Assembly (NCBI RefSeq): GCF_001424665.1
Contig: NZ_LMQS01000002.1
Span: 248,001 to 312,000 of the forward strand
Length of the DNA stretch: 64,000 nucleotides
Reading direction: 5' to 3'
Origin: Methylophilus sp. Leaf416
Lineage (GTDB): Bacteria; Pseudomonadota; Gammaproteobacteria; Burkholderiales; Methylophilaceae
This document shows positions 1 to 6,484 of this stretch, one piece after another (positions within the stretch are counted from its first letter, which is position 1; each line of letters starts with the position of its first letter). The notes beneath the pieces are model-generated. The model saw nothing but the letters and a program-made list of their open reading frames with translations, ran no database searches and was not told the origin of the DNA. Both the position numbers and the translations under genes were made by a program.

Positions 1-128
1 ACATACGCGGCATAACTTGCCTCAGGCACCCCTTGCGCATTAGCGCTGGCCAGTTGCACTGTTTTAAACTGGCCTTTGAACGCAATGGCTTCTTTAGCCA
101 CTGACTGAAGTTTTTCCTGATCGGTCAT
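1..128 (-). CDS. HugZ / pyridoxamine-phosphate-oxidase-like heme protein, N-terminal part
   Basis: Only the first 42 codons are in the window; the gene runs off the left edge. The reading frame starts MTDQEKLQSVAKEAIAFKGQ and continues with a stretch ending VQLASANAQGVPEASYAAY. That stretch resembles the first beta strands of the split-barrel FMN/heme-binding fold of HugZ/HutZ heme-utilisation proteins (pattern 'LATxxxxGxPxASYxP'). The ATG at 128 is preceded by a TAAGGA ribosome site. A heme-degrading or heme-storage role is inferred from the fold and from the TonB/ExbBD/HemP genes nearby. It could also be a general pyridoxamine-phosphate-oxidase-like protein. Confidence 0.6.
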   Translation of the reverse strand, partial: MTDQEKLQSVAKEAIAFKGQFKTVQLASANAQGVPEASYAAY

Positions 129-498
129 CTTATTTCCTTAAAATACATTAATTACAGAGGCATCGATGTGGTGACAAAGGCTGCGGGAGTAATGTTTAGT
201 GCGATAAAGCACGTTTGATCCAGACTAATTATGTTGCGTTAAAGCTCTAAAATCTGACATACAAGCCGTCACTAACGATGGATAGTAATAAATTCTGACA
301 AAGCCTATTCTACATGAGAAGCATTCCCATTTTCAAGTAGAACACATTAAAACTGGGAGTGTCTTTGCCATTGCTAACATGAAGTATGCGCCAAAAATTC
401 ATGAACCATAGACGTAGCCGCTTGTGAAAATACAGATCGCATCTAACTGGATCTGCCCAGGTAATTTGAAGCTACACAATCCATCGACAAGTGATATA
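129..498. other. Intergenic stretch without a recognisable gene
   Basis: About 370 nt separate the partial HugZ-like gene from the azurin terminator. I find no convincing reading frame, no tRNA fold and no clear Fur box here. Both flanking genes are on the minus strand, so the stretch presumably contains the promoter of the HugZ-like gene. A short GTGC/GCAC inverted repeat around 199-212 is the only structure seen. Confidence 0.5.
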
Positions 499-533
499 TA
501 AAAAAACTCCACTACCTTGGCAGATAGCGGAGC
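499..533 (-). terminator. Rho-independent terminator of azurin
   Basis: Read on the minus strand, a 10-bp stem (CTCCGCTATC pairing with GGTAGTGGAG, one G-U pair) with a 6-nt loop is followed by a run of seven T. It lies about 40 nt after the azurin stop codon. Confidence 0.8.
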
Positions 534-568
534 TTTCAATATTGGCTTTTGATGAGCTGAATAAATAT

Positions 569-1045
569 TTAGATCAGTTTAAGCGTGCCCTTCATCAAGG
601 CAGCATGGCCAGGGAATGAACAGAAGAATACATAGTTACCAGCAGCATCCAACTGGGAAGGGGCAAAAGAGGTACTTGCCGTCTCACCACCACCGATGAC
701 AGTCGTTGCAGCGACTACGCGTGGATCCTGTGGTTTCACATAGGATTGCGCCGCTCCTGCTTTACTACCATCTTGCAAAACGCCCTGTTCATCAGCCTGC
801 TTGCTCACGACCAGGTTATGACCCATGATTGTTTTTTTCATGGCGCCAGCATGCTTCAGGTTAATAGTGAACGATTTACAGGCTTTGGGCACAGCAATTT
901 CTTTCACGCTGAATGTCATCTGGTCAGTGGCATCTACACTCACATCACATTTGTCAGCCGCTTGCGCAGGTTGTTGCAGCAAACAGATTGCGCTACCAGC
1001 CACAGCCAGTAATTGTTGCCATTGTGTACGTTTCAAATTCATCAT
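569..1045 (-). CDS. azu: Azurin, type 1 blue copper protein
   Basis: Periplasmic one-electron carrier of the cupredoxin fold. The 158-residue precursor has a signal peptide ending near residue 29 (PAQA|A), leaving a mature domain of about 128 residues, the normal azurin size. All ligand positions are visible: Gly75-His76 in MGHNLV, Cys142 and His147 in FFCSFPGH, and the axial Met151. Cys33 and Cys56 match the structural disulfide. In methylotrophs such cupredoxins can take electrons from periplasmic dehydrogenases; the partner here is not identified. Two adjacent ATGs (residues 1 and 2) are possible starts. The gene sits downstream of a small membrane protein on the same strand and ends in its own terminator. 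Confidence 0.95.
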   Translation of the reverse strand: MMNLKRTQWQQLLAVAGSAICLLQQPAQAADKCDVSVDATDQMTFSVKEIAVPKACKSFTINLKHAGAMKKTIMGHNLVVSKQADEQGVLQDGSKAGAAQSYVKPQDPRVVAATTVIGGGETASTSFAPSQLDAAGNYVFFCSFPGHAALMKGTLKLI

Positions 1046-1155
1046 TTCTCCGTTTCATCCATAACAAAAAATTAGCTGGCTACCGAAGTTTCCACTTCCT
1101 GGCTGGCTCAGGTTTTAAAACTGCCCGAAGCATAATGTTTCAGGCAACATTAACT

Positions 1156-1350
1156 TTAAGATTTCTGTGCGCTAGCGCCTGGCTTGATCCAATAGTAATA
1201 AGCGGCACTCAGTATCGGCAATGCCACAGCCGCATCTGAAATCAACTCTCGTGCATCATCAACCAGCAACGCTGTTAATAAGCCGGTGAATGACACAATC
1301 GCAATCAGCGTAGGCCATAAAAAAATTTGTGTTAATGACTTATTCCGCAT
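1156..1350 (-). CDS. Small two-helix membrane protein, unknown function
   Basis: A 64-residue protein if the ATG at 1350 is used; this start is preceded by GGAG at a good distance. An upstream in-frame ATG at 1368 would add six residues. Two hydrophobic segments are visible (roughly residues 8-28 and 38-55). I do not recognise the family. It is the last small frame behind the tonB-exbB-exbD-PepSY genes on the same strand. Small membrane proteins often accompany PepSY proteins in iron-uptake operons, so an accessory role there is possible but unproven. Confidence 0.65.
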   Translation of the reverse strand: MRNKSLTQIFLWPTLIAIVSFTGLLTALLVDDARELISDAAVALPILSAAYYYWIKPGASAQKS

Positions 1351-1404
1351 GAATACACGCTCCATCATGGTATTTGCTTGCTAGCATTCATTGATCAAAA
1401 CCGA

Positions 1405-2550
1405 TTAAGAGATGGCTTTATGTAATATCGGGCGCGTACTTGCCACTGGCAGGTATTGACGCCGTTTTTTCCACCAAAGTTTCAAACCGGTCCATAAAAC
1501 GATAATACTCAGCACGTCTAACACTGCCCAAATCCACTTCAGGCTCATGCCGCCGTAATCCCCAAAGTGCAACGGTTGCGAAACAAGTAACGCGACCAGG
1601 TACCATGGCAAAGGACGGCTGTCGGTTAAGGTAGCGTTTTGGGCGTCGATCAATACCGGTTTAAATAAACGCTTGGTGAGCGGGCTGTCGCCGCGCATGA
1701 AGATGCCATAGTGATGCTGGCTGGTGTACGCCGTGCCGGGGAAAGCAATAAAGCCTAATTGCATGGCTGGTTCGGCTTTCTGGGCAACCTCAAGCGATTG
1801 CTGTAACGAAGCGAATTGTGTTGGCGGCGGCAAGTTTTTATAAGGCGCAATCATTTGCGACATCTGGTCAAATTGCCAGTATTTCACCAGCAAGTCTGAC
1901 CAGGCATTAATCACACCCGTGGCGCCCACCACCAGAAACCAGCTGAGGGTGACAATGCCGAGCATATTATGGATATCCAGCCGCTTGAGTTTTTCACCAC
2001 GCTGGTGGCGGATTTCACCGAACGCCAGTTTGCGCATGAACGGGGCATAAAGCACCACGCCGGAAATAATTGCAATCACCAGCAGAAAACCCATCAATCC
2101 TAAAAACAGCATGCCTGGCAAACCTGCAAACAGGTCGACATGCAGTTTGAAGACGATATACATAAAGCCTTCTTCTGCTGGTGGTTCACCCAGCACTTTT
2201 GCAGTGCGGGCATCCATCACTACATATTTAAAACCACTGGTGGCATCTGTAGTTTTGGCCATGCTGATAGTCCACTGTAAAGGCTCATCATCATCGCGGT
2301 ACATGTATAAGGGCACAAATCCGGGATTCTGTTTCTTTGCTGTCGCCACCAGGCTGTCCATGCTGGCCATAGTCCCGTTATGCTGTATATCAGGGGTGAC
2401 GATATGATCGCCCAGCCAATCGTGAATTTCATGGCTGAAAATCAGCGGCAATCCGGTCAGGCACAGCAATAACATGAATACTGTACAAACCAGGCTGGAC
2501 CATTTGTGGGTCCAGGCCCAACGCCGGATGGATTGCTGCGTCATAGTCAT
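1405..2550 (-). CDS. PepSY-associated TM-helix protein
   Basis: A 381-residue inner-membrane protein of the PepSY/PiuB type. It has a first membrane helix near residues 16-38, a periplasmic PepSY-like region, further helices around 130-170, 195-215 and near 340-360, and a lysine/arginine-rich C-terminus. Proteins of this family are found in siderophore and heme uptake operons and some have been proposed to reduce ferric siderophores; the exact activity is unsettled. It starts 16 nt after exbD, so co-transcription with tonB-exbB-exbD is likely. Confidence 0.85.
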   Translation of the reverse strand: MTMTQQSIRRWAWTHKWSSLVCTVFMLLLCLTGLPLIFSHEIHDWLGDHIVTPDIQHNGTMASMDSLVATAKKQNPGFVPLYMYRDDDEPLQWTISMAKTTDATSGFKYVVMDARTAKVLGEPPAEEGFMYIVFKLHVDLFAGLPGMLFLGLMGFLLVIAIISGVVLYAPFMRKLAFGEIRHQRGEKLKRLDIHNMLGIVTLSWFLVVGATGVINAWSDLLVKYWQFDQMSQMIAPYKNLPPPTQFASLQQSLEVAQKAEPAMQLGFIAFPGTAYTSQHHYGIFMRGDSPLTKRLFKPVLIDAQNATLTDSRPLPWYLVALLVSQPLHFGDYGGMSLKWIWAVLDVLSIIVLWTGLKLWWKKRRQYLPVASTRPILHKAIS

Positions 2551-2566
2551 CTATCCGTAATTTTAT

Positions 2567-2986
2567 TTACTGCTGTGGCTGGCTGACAAAACCAACTTTT
2601 TTCATCCCTGCGGTTTGCGCTTGTGCCAATACTTCAGCCAGCACCTGGTACCGGGTATTTTTATCGGCACGTATCTGCAACTCCGGCTGCTCTTTTTTCA
2701 CGCTTTCGTCTTTCATACGCGTCACCAGGGTAGCCTGATCAATTTCCGTATCGTTCCAGAACATCTTGCCATCGGCATCTACAGCCAGGTCTATCACTTC
2801 CGGCTTTTCTTCCAGCGGTTGTGAAGTCGCCTGCGGCAGGTCAATCTTTACTGCATGCGTCAGCAAAGGGGCAGTAATGATAAAAATCACCAGCAGCACC
2901 AGCATCACATCCACTAACGGCGTGGTGTTGATCTCGCTCATCGGCTGCGTGTGCTCGCCCGCGCTGAATGGATTATTACCGATCAT
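2567..2986 (-). CDS. exbD: Biopolymer transport protein ExbD
   Basis: Part of the TonB-ExbB-ExbD complex that passes proton-motive force to outer-membrane receptors. The 139-residue protein has the expected short cytoplasmic start, one membrane helix (about 24-43) carrying the essential aspartate (Asp26 in PLVDVMLVLL), and a periplasmic domain. Its ATG overlaps the exbB stop codon by 4 nt (ATGA), a sign of coupled translation. TolR is related, but the neighbouring tonB and Fur box favour ExbD. Confidence 0.93.
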   Translation of the reverse strand: MIGNNPFSAGEHTQPMSEINTTPLVDVMLVLLVIFIITAPLLTHAVKIDLPQATSQPLEEKPEVIDLAVDADGKMFWNDTEIDQATLVTRMKDESVKKEQPELQIRADKNTRYQVLAEVLAQAQTAGMKKVGFVSQPQQ

Positions 2987-3723
2987 GGATTGCCACCTTT
3001 ATTCACTACTCTGGTGTGTAACTCGCGGACATTGGACTTACTGCCTGGCTTTATCATCAGCGGCGCCCCGGTCGTCAGCAAGGTATGCAGGTCCTGGGCA
3101 AAGCTTTCCAGCTCAGCCATAATGCCGCGGTTCGCTTTAATAAATGCGTTGTATGCCAATACTGCAGGGATAGCGACAGCCAAACCAATAGCCGTCATAA
3201 TCAATGCTTCACCCACCGGGCCGGCCACTTTATCGATAGTGGCGACACCAGATTGACCAATGGCTGTCAGCGCGTGGTAAATACCCCACACAGTACCGAA
3301 CAAACCTACAAATGGCGCCACGCTACCAACTGAAGCCAGTACGGAAAGGCCGCTCTCCAGTCCGGCCTGCTCTTGCGACAAGGTGCGACGTAATTGTCTG
3401 GCAATAAACTCATCCTGGCTGCATGCAGCACCTAATGATTGTGCCGCATATTGCTGGTGATGCTGGGTAGACTCTACGGCTGTCTGCGCCAGTTTATAAG
3501 CTGGAGAATGATGCTGTGTTTCCTGCATTGCTTCCTGCAATGTCGATTTACGCCAGAACTGACGCACATACTCAGAAACCTGGCGTTTGTGTTTGAATAC
3601 CTGCCAGGATTTCACAACCACAAAATACCAACTTAATACTGACATCGTCAGTAAAATCAGCGCCACGATCACTGACACAACGCCACCTTCAGTGATAAAA
3701 GCCAATCCGCTCGTAGATTCCAT
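2983..3723 (-). CDS. exbB: Biopolymer transport protein ExbB
   Basis: MotA/TolQ/ExbB-type proton channel subunit, 246 residues from the ATG at 3723. This start has AAAGGAA upstream; the frame is open six codons further but without a better site. Three membrane segments are seen: residues about 7-30, 120-145 and 160-185. The last two lie in the conserved region with VGLFGTVWGI and GEALIMTAIGLAVAIPAV. It energises TonB together with ExbD and follows tonB by about 50 nt. Confidence 0.93.
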   Translation of the reverse strand: MESTSGLAFITEGGVVSVIVALILLTMSVLSWYFVVVKSWQVFKHKRQVSEYVRQFWRKSTLQEAMQETQHHSPAYKLAQTAVESTQHHQQYAAQSLGAACSQDEFIARQLRRTLSQEQAGLESGLSVLASVGSVAPFVGLFGTVWGIYHALTAIGQSGVATIDKVAGPVGEALIMTAIGLAVAIPAVLAYNAFIKANRGIMAELESFAQDLHTLLTTGAPLMIKPGSKSNVRELHTRVVNKGGNP

Positions 3724-3774
3724 TAAAAAATTCCTTTCCAATCAAACTTTTAATATTTAGTACAAACTTGATAA

Positions 3775-4635
3775 TTAATTTAACGTAAACGCTAATGGCA
3801 CAATGACATAAGCACTCAATGCTTTTCCACCTTTGCGCGCCGGTTCAAACCGCCATTGCTTCACTGCATTCAAGGCCGCGGTATCTAGGCGTTCAAACCC
3901 ACTGCCTTTTGAAACCTCTACCGTTTCCGGACGACCTTCGGCTGACACCAGTACTTTTAACAATACACGCCCTTCTTCACCGGCGCGTTTGGCCAGCTTG
4001 GGATATTCGGGAGGAGGATTATTCAGGTAAGCCACGCCGAATTTAGGCGGCTCTTCTTTTTCTTCAACAACTTCTTGCTTGGGAGGAGCAGCTGGCGCTG
4101 GCGCTGGTTTGGCTGAAGCCGCGACTGGCGCTTCCATTGGTGGTGCTGCGGGCTGGGTACTGGCTTCAAACTTTGGCTGATCCGCTACAGGCTCGACAAT
4201 CCGCTCAACCACGGGCGTTGGACGCTCTACTGGTTTAACCGGTGTTTCTTTGGGTTTGATGACAGGTTTTTCAACCGGTTTTTGCTTGATGATAGGGACT
4301 ACTTCTGGCGCAGGCGCCTCTTCTTTTTTTGCTGGCAGGGTAATCAGGGAAACCGTGATTGGCTCTGGTTTAGGTGGCTTGATTGGCGTTTCGGCGTGTA
4401 TAAACACCCACCAGACCAGGGCTGCATGCAGCAAAATGACGGTCAGCAAACCCAGAATAGACCAGCGTTGGCCTTTATCTTGTCTTAACCAGGCTTCAGT
4501 CGCCAGGCTTGGCCAGCTAAAAATGCCTGCCAATTGTGCAGGTTGACGATGATGCAAGCTCAGCTCAGGAACCTTGGGCACACGTTGCTGCGCAGGCCTT
4601 AGGGGCAACCCTGTTATCAATTCACGCTGAAACAT
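3775..4635 (-). CDS. tonB: TonB energy transducer with long N-terminal extension
   Basis: Couples the inner-membrane ExbBD motor to outer-membrane receptors. The ATG at 4635 has GAGGA nine bases upstream; a GTG six bases earlier is an alternative. Residues about 59-80 form the single membrane anchor, with a Ser and a His spaced as in the TonB S-x-x-x-H region. A proline/lysine-rich spacer follows (85-195), then a C-terminal TonB domain containing PPPEYPKLAKRAGEEG. The roughly 58 cytoplasmic residues ahead of the anchor are unusual, since most TonB proteins have only about 10. A Fur-box match lies 44 nt upstream. Confidence 0.92.
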   Translation of the reverse strand: MFQRELITGLPLRPAQQRVPKVPELSLHHRQPAQLAGIFSWPSLATEAWLRQDKGQRWSILGLLTVILLHAALVWWVFIHAETPIKPPKPEPITVSLITLPAKKEEAPAPEVVPIIKQKPVEKPVIKPKETPVKPVERPTPVVERIVEPVADQPKFEASTQPAAPPMEAPVAASAKPAPAPAAPPKQEVVEEKEEPPKFGVAYLNNPPPEYPKLAKRAGEEGRVLLKVLVSAEGRPETVEVSKGSGFERLDTAALNAVKQWRFEPARKGGKALSAYVIVPLAFTLN

Positions 4636-4678
4636 CCACACCCATCCTCATACTTGTAGAAAAATAGCCAGAAGGCAA

Positions 4679-4697
4679 GTTAATGCGCATCATTATC
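4679..4697 (-). promoter_or_regulatory. Fur box upstream of tonB
   Basis: Read on the minus strand, the 19-mer GATAATGATGCGCATTAAC matches 15 of 19 positions of the classical Fur consensus, including the whole left half. It lies 44 nt before the tonB start, where a ferric-uptake repressor would block transcription of tonB-exbB-exbD and probably the PepSY gene. The match is seen; regulation is inferred. Confidence 0.75.
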
Positions 4698-4859
4698 ATA
4701 TCAATTTACTCAAAGAATGACATTGAGTTCGTTAAAAGTAAAATTATTCAGTGACTTTGCCCAACAACGTTATCTATGACTAGAGCAAGGTTAGTCATTC
4801 AGCAGCAACCTCTCGGCTACATTACCAAGACAACCAGGAATTAAATCAGATCACAAAAC

Positions 4860-5090
4860 TTACAATTGATGAATACCAAGGCTGCCATCCAAAATTTCAT
4901 GGTGGCATTTGGTTAACAATAATTTGTTTTGCTTGGTACGCGTAAGTTTATAGGTTTCATTGCCGTGCAAAATAACCACCCCGGAAGCATTACCCAGAAG
5001 TTGCACGGCATCGATCACAGCCAGAGGCGCGCCCGAAACCTGTACCAGCGAAGGGTTTTTGCCAGACAAAGGTTGCATTTGGCTATTCAT
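4860..5090 (-). CDS. hemP: Hemin uptake protein HemP
   Basis: A 76-residue protein from the ATG at 5090; an open frame with a TTG extends seven codons further upstream. The C-terminal half has the HemP signature VVILHGNETYKLTRTKQNKL followed by LLTK. HemP proteins are small, basic and iron-regulated, and are needed for normal heme uptake or its regulation in several proteobacteria, probably at the RNA or transcription level. Ribosome-site evidence is weak: AGGA lies directly against the ATG at 5090, and the next ATG at 5078 has better spacing. It fits the neighbouring TonB system. Confidence 0.82.
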   Translation of the reverse strand: MNSQMQPLSGKNPSLVQVSGAPLAVIDAVQLLGNASGVVILHGNETYKLTRTKQNKLLLTKCHHEILDGSLGIHQL

Positions 5091-5206
5091 TCCTATATGA
5101 TTAGACCCCAAAAAAAAGCCGACTTACATGCAAAAGCACAGCGGCATCAGATTTCAAGGAACACCCTTACCAGGGGTAATTTGGCGCATAAAAAAACAAC
5201 GCCTAT

Positions 5207-5244
5207 TTGAGCAATGACATGTTGGGGTTAGGAGCATTGCTCAA
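5207..5244. repeat. 10-bp perfect inverted repeat between S4 paralogue and hemP
   Basis: TTGAGCAATG (5207-5216) is repeated in inverted form as CATTGCTCAA (5235-5244), with an 18-nt spacer. On the minus strand it is followed within about 12 nt by a run of seven T, so it may act as a loose terminator of the S4 gene or as a control element for hemP. Confidence 0.55.
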
Positions 5245-5253
5245 ACTCTTATT

Positions 5254-5275
5254 CGAGCAGCCTTCGGGCTGCTCG
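5254..5275 (-). terminator. GC-rich hairpin after the S4 paralogue
   Basis: CGAGCAGCC (5254-5262) and GGCTGCTCG (5267-5275) form a perfect 9-bp stem around a 4-nt loop. It sits 10 nt past the S4 stop codon. There is no strong T-run directly after it, so it may protect the RNA or act as a weak terminator. Confidence 0.6.
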
Positions 5276-5284
5276 AAGCATTTC

Positions 5285-5899
5285 TTAAACGCGGTTAGCG
5301 TAATATTCAACAACCTGCTGAACATCCAGCGGGAATGGTACATCTTCAATCGAAGGCAAATGTCCAACTTTCACAGAAGCAGTTGTCGAATCAACAGACA
5401 CCCACTCAGGAATTGCCAGGCTTGGTGTAGCTAACGCTTCAACCACCATCGGAATCTTGCGGCTTTTCTCTTTCAACGTCACCACATCACCCACTTTCAA
5501 GCGGATAGATGGAATATTTGCTGATTTACCGTTCAACAAAATATGACCATGGCTTACCAATTGGCGAGCTGCAATACCAGTTGGTGCGAAACCAGCCCTG
5601 AACACGACGTTATCCAAACGACGCTCCAGCAGGGACATCAATTTTTCACCAGTAGGCTCATTACCTTTACGGGCTTCCAGCATCAAACCACGCATTTGCT
5701 TCTCGCTCACACCGTAGTTAAAACGAATCTTTTGTTTTTCCACCAATTTCACAGCAAAATCTGAACGGCGACGACGCGCTGCCTGATTGCCATGCTGGCC
5801 CGGTGGATTTGGGCGGTTTTCAATAGACTTGCGTGACAAGCCAGGTAATTCAATACCCAACGCACGCATAATCTTTAATCTTGGTCCTGTGGTTCTCAT
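5285..5899 (-). CDS. rpsD: Ribosomal protein S4 paralogue, cysteine-free, stand-alone
   Basis: A 204-residue protein of the S4 family. It has the PGQHG motif after a short N-terminal region, the two-part central S4 domain (ERRLDNVVFRAGFAPT; ARQLVSHGHILLNGK) and a C-terminal extension. The N-terminus (MRTTGPRLKIMRALGI) lacks the cysteine-containing zinc/metal region of many S4 proteins, and there is no cysteine anywhere. Normal rpsD lies in the rpsM-rpsK-rpsD-rpoA-rplQ operon; this copy stands alone beside iron genes, so it is probably a second S4. Whether it enters ribosomes or binds another RNA is unknown. AAAGGAAAGG lies upstream of the ATG. Confidence 0.85.
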   Translation of the reverse strand: MRTTGPRLKIMRALGIELPGLSRKSIENRPNPPGQHGNQAARRRRSDFAVKLVEKQKIRFNYGVSEKQMRGLMLEARKGNEPTGEKLMSLLERRLDNVVFRAGFAPTGIAARQLVSHGHILLNGKSANIPSIRLKVGDVVTLKEKSRKIPMVVEALATPSLAIPEWVSVDSTTASVKVGHLPSIEDVPFPLDVQQVVEYYANRV

Positions 5900-5977
5900 T
5901 GTTTAAAGCCTTTCCTTTAAAATCTGAAATGAAGAAAATTAGTCGCTACTAATTAGTAAACCCTATATTGTAGCGTA

Positions 5978-6286
5978 TTATTGTAAAGTTGAAGAGGGGG
6001 TGACAAAATCCGTGACTTCCTGCTGCAATGAAAATTCACGATGCGCCTGTAAAAGCGCCTGCCAATCCTGTAACAACTGCTTAGCCGCCGATTCAATCAA
6101 ATGGCTTTCCGCATACTCTGGCGCGTTTAATGTCTGCGCCAAACTGCATCCCAACAATGCAAGGTCTTCGGAAGGATTGACCGCATAGCGGGTTGCTACA
6201 CAACTCAACGATACAAGTACTGCGCTGGCTGTTGGCAGGTCAGGATCAAAAAGATCACTTGCTTCGACAGCTAATTCAGTTTGCAT
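5978..6286 (-). CDS. Unknown protein behind a Fur-like box
   Basis: 102 residues from the ATG at 6286; a TTG seven codons upstream is also in frame. It appears soluble, largely helical and acidic, with no signal peptide or clear membrane segment, and two cysteines. I do not recognise a family. It diverges from ilvI and has a Fur-like sequence about 35 nt upstream, so iron control is conceivable. Confidence 0.6.
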   Translation of the reverse strand: MQTELAVEASDLFDPDLPTASAVLVSLSCVATRYAVNPSEDLALLGCSLAQTLNAPEYAESHLIESAAKQLLQDWQALLQAHREFSLQQEVTDFVTPSSTLQ

Positions 6287-6320
6287 CGTTTGGTTAACTT
6301 TCTTCAATCAGTGGTTAAAT

Positions 6321-6339
6321 GATAATGTTTCTCATTTAG
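6321..6339. promoter_or_regulatory. Possible Fur box between the orphan gene and ilvI
   Basis: GATAATGTTTCTCATTTAG matches about 13 of 19 positions of the Fur consensus, best in the left half and the CATT core. It is 35 nt from the start of the 102-residue gene and about 145 nt from ilvI. This is weaker than the tonB site. Confidence 0.4.
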
Positions 6340-6484
6340 GAAGTCAACAATTATTTGCAAACTCTTTGCAATTATCCACCCACTATTTCAAATCCATTAT
6401 GTAAACCGCGATAATCTTGACCAAACTACCAAAGCAAGCTAATGTATAGGGTTCAACATTAATTAGCATAATAATCAAGATTTT

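Noticed and set aside
6340-6484. Possible attenuator leader peptide ahead of ilvI
   Set aside because: No short frame rich in Val, Leu or Ile codons and no terminator/antiterminator pair is visible.
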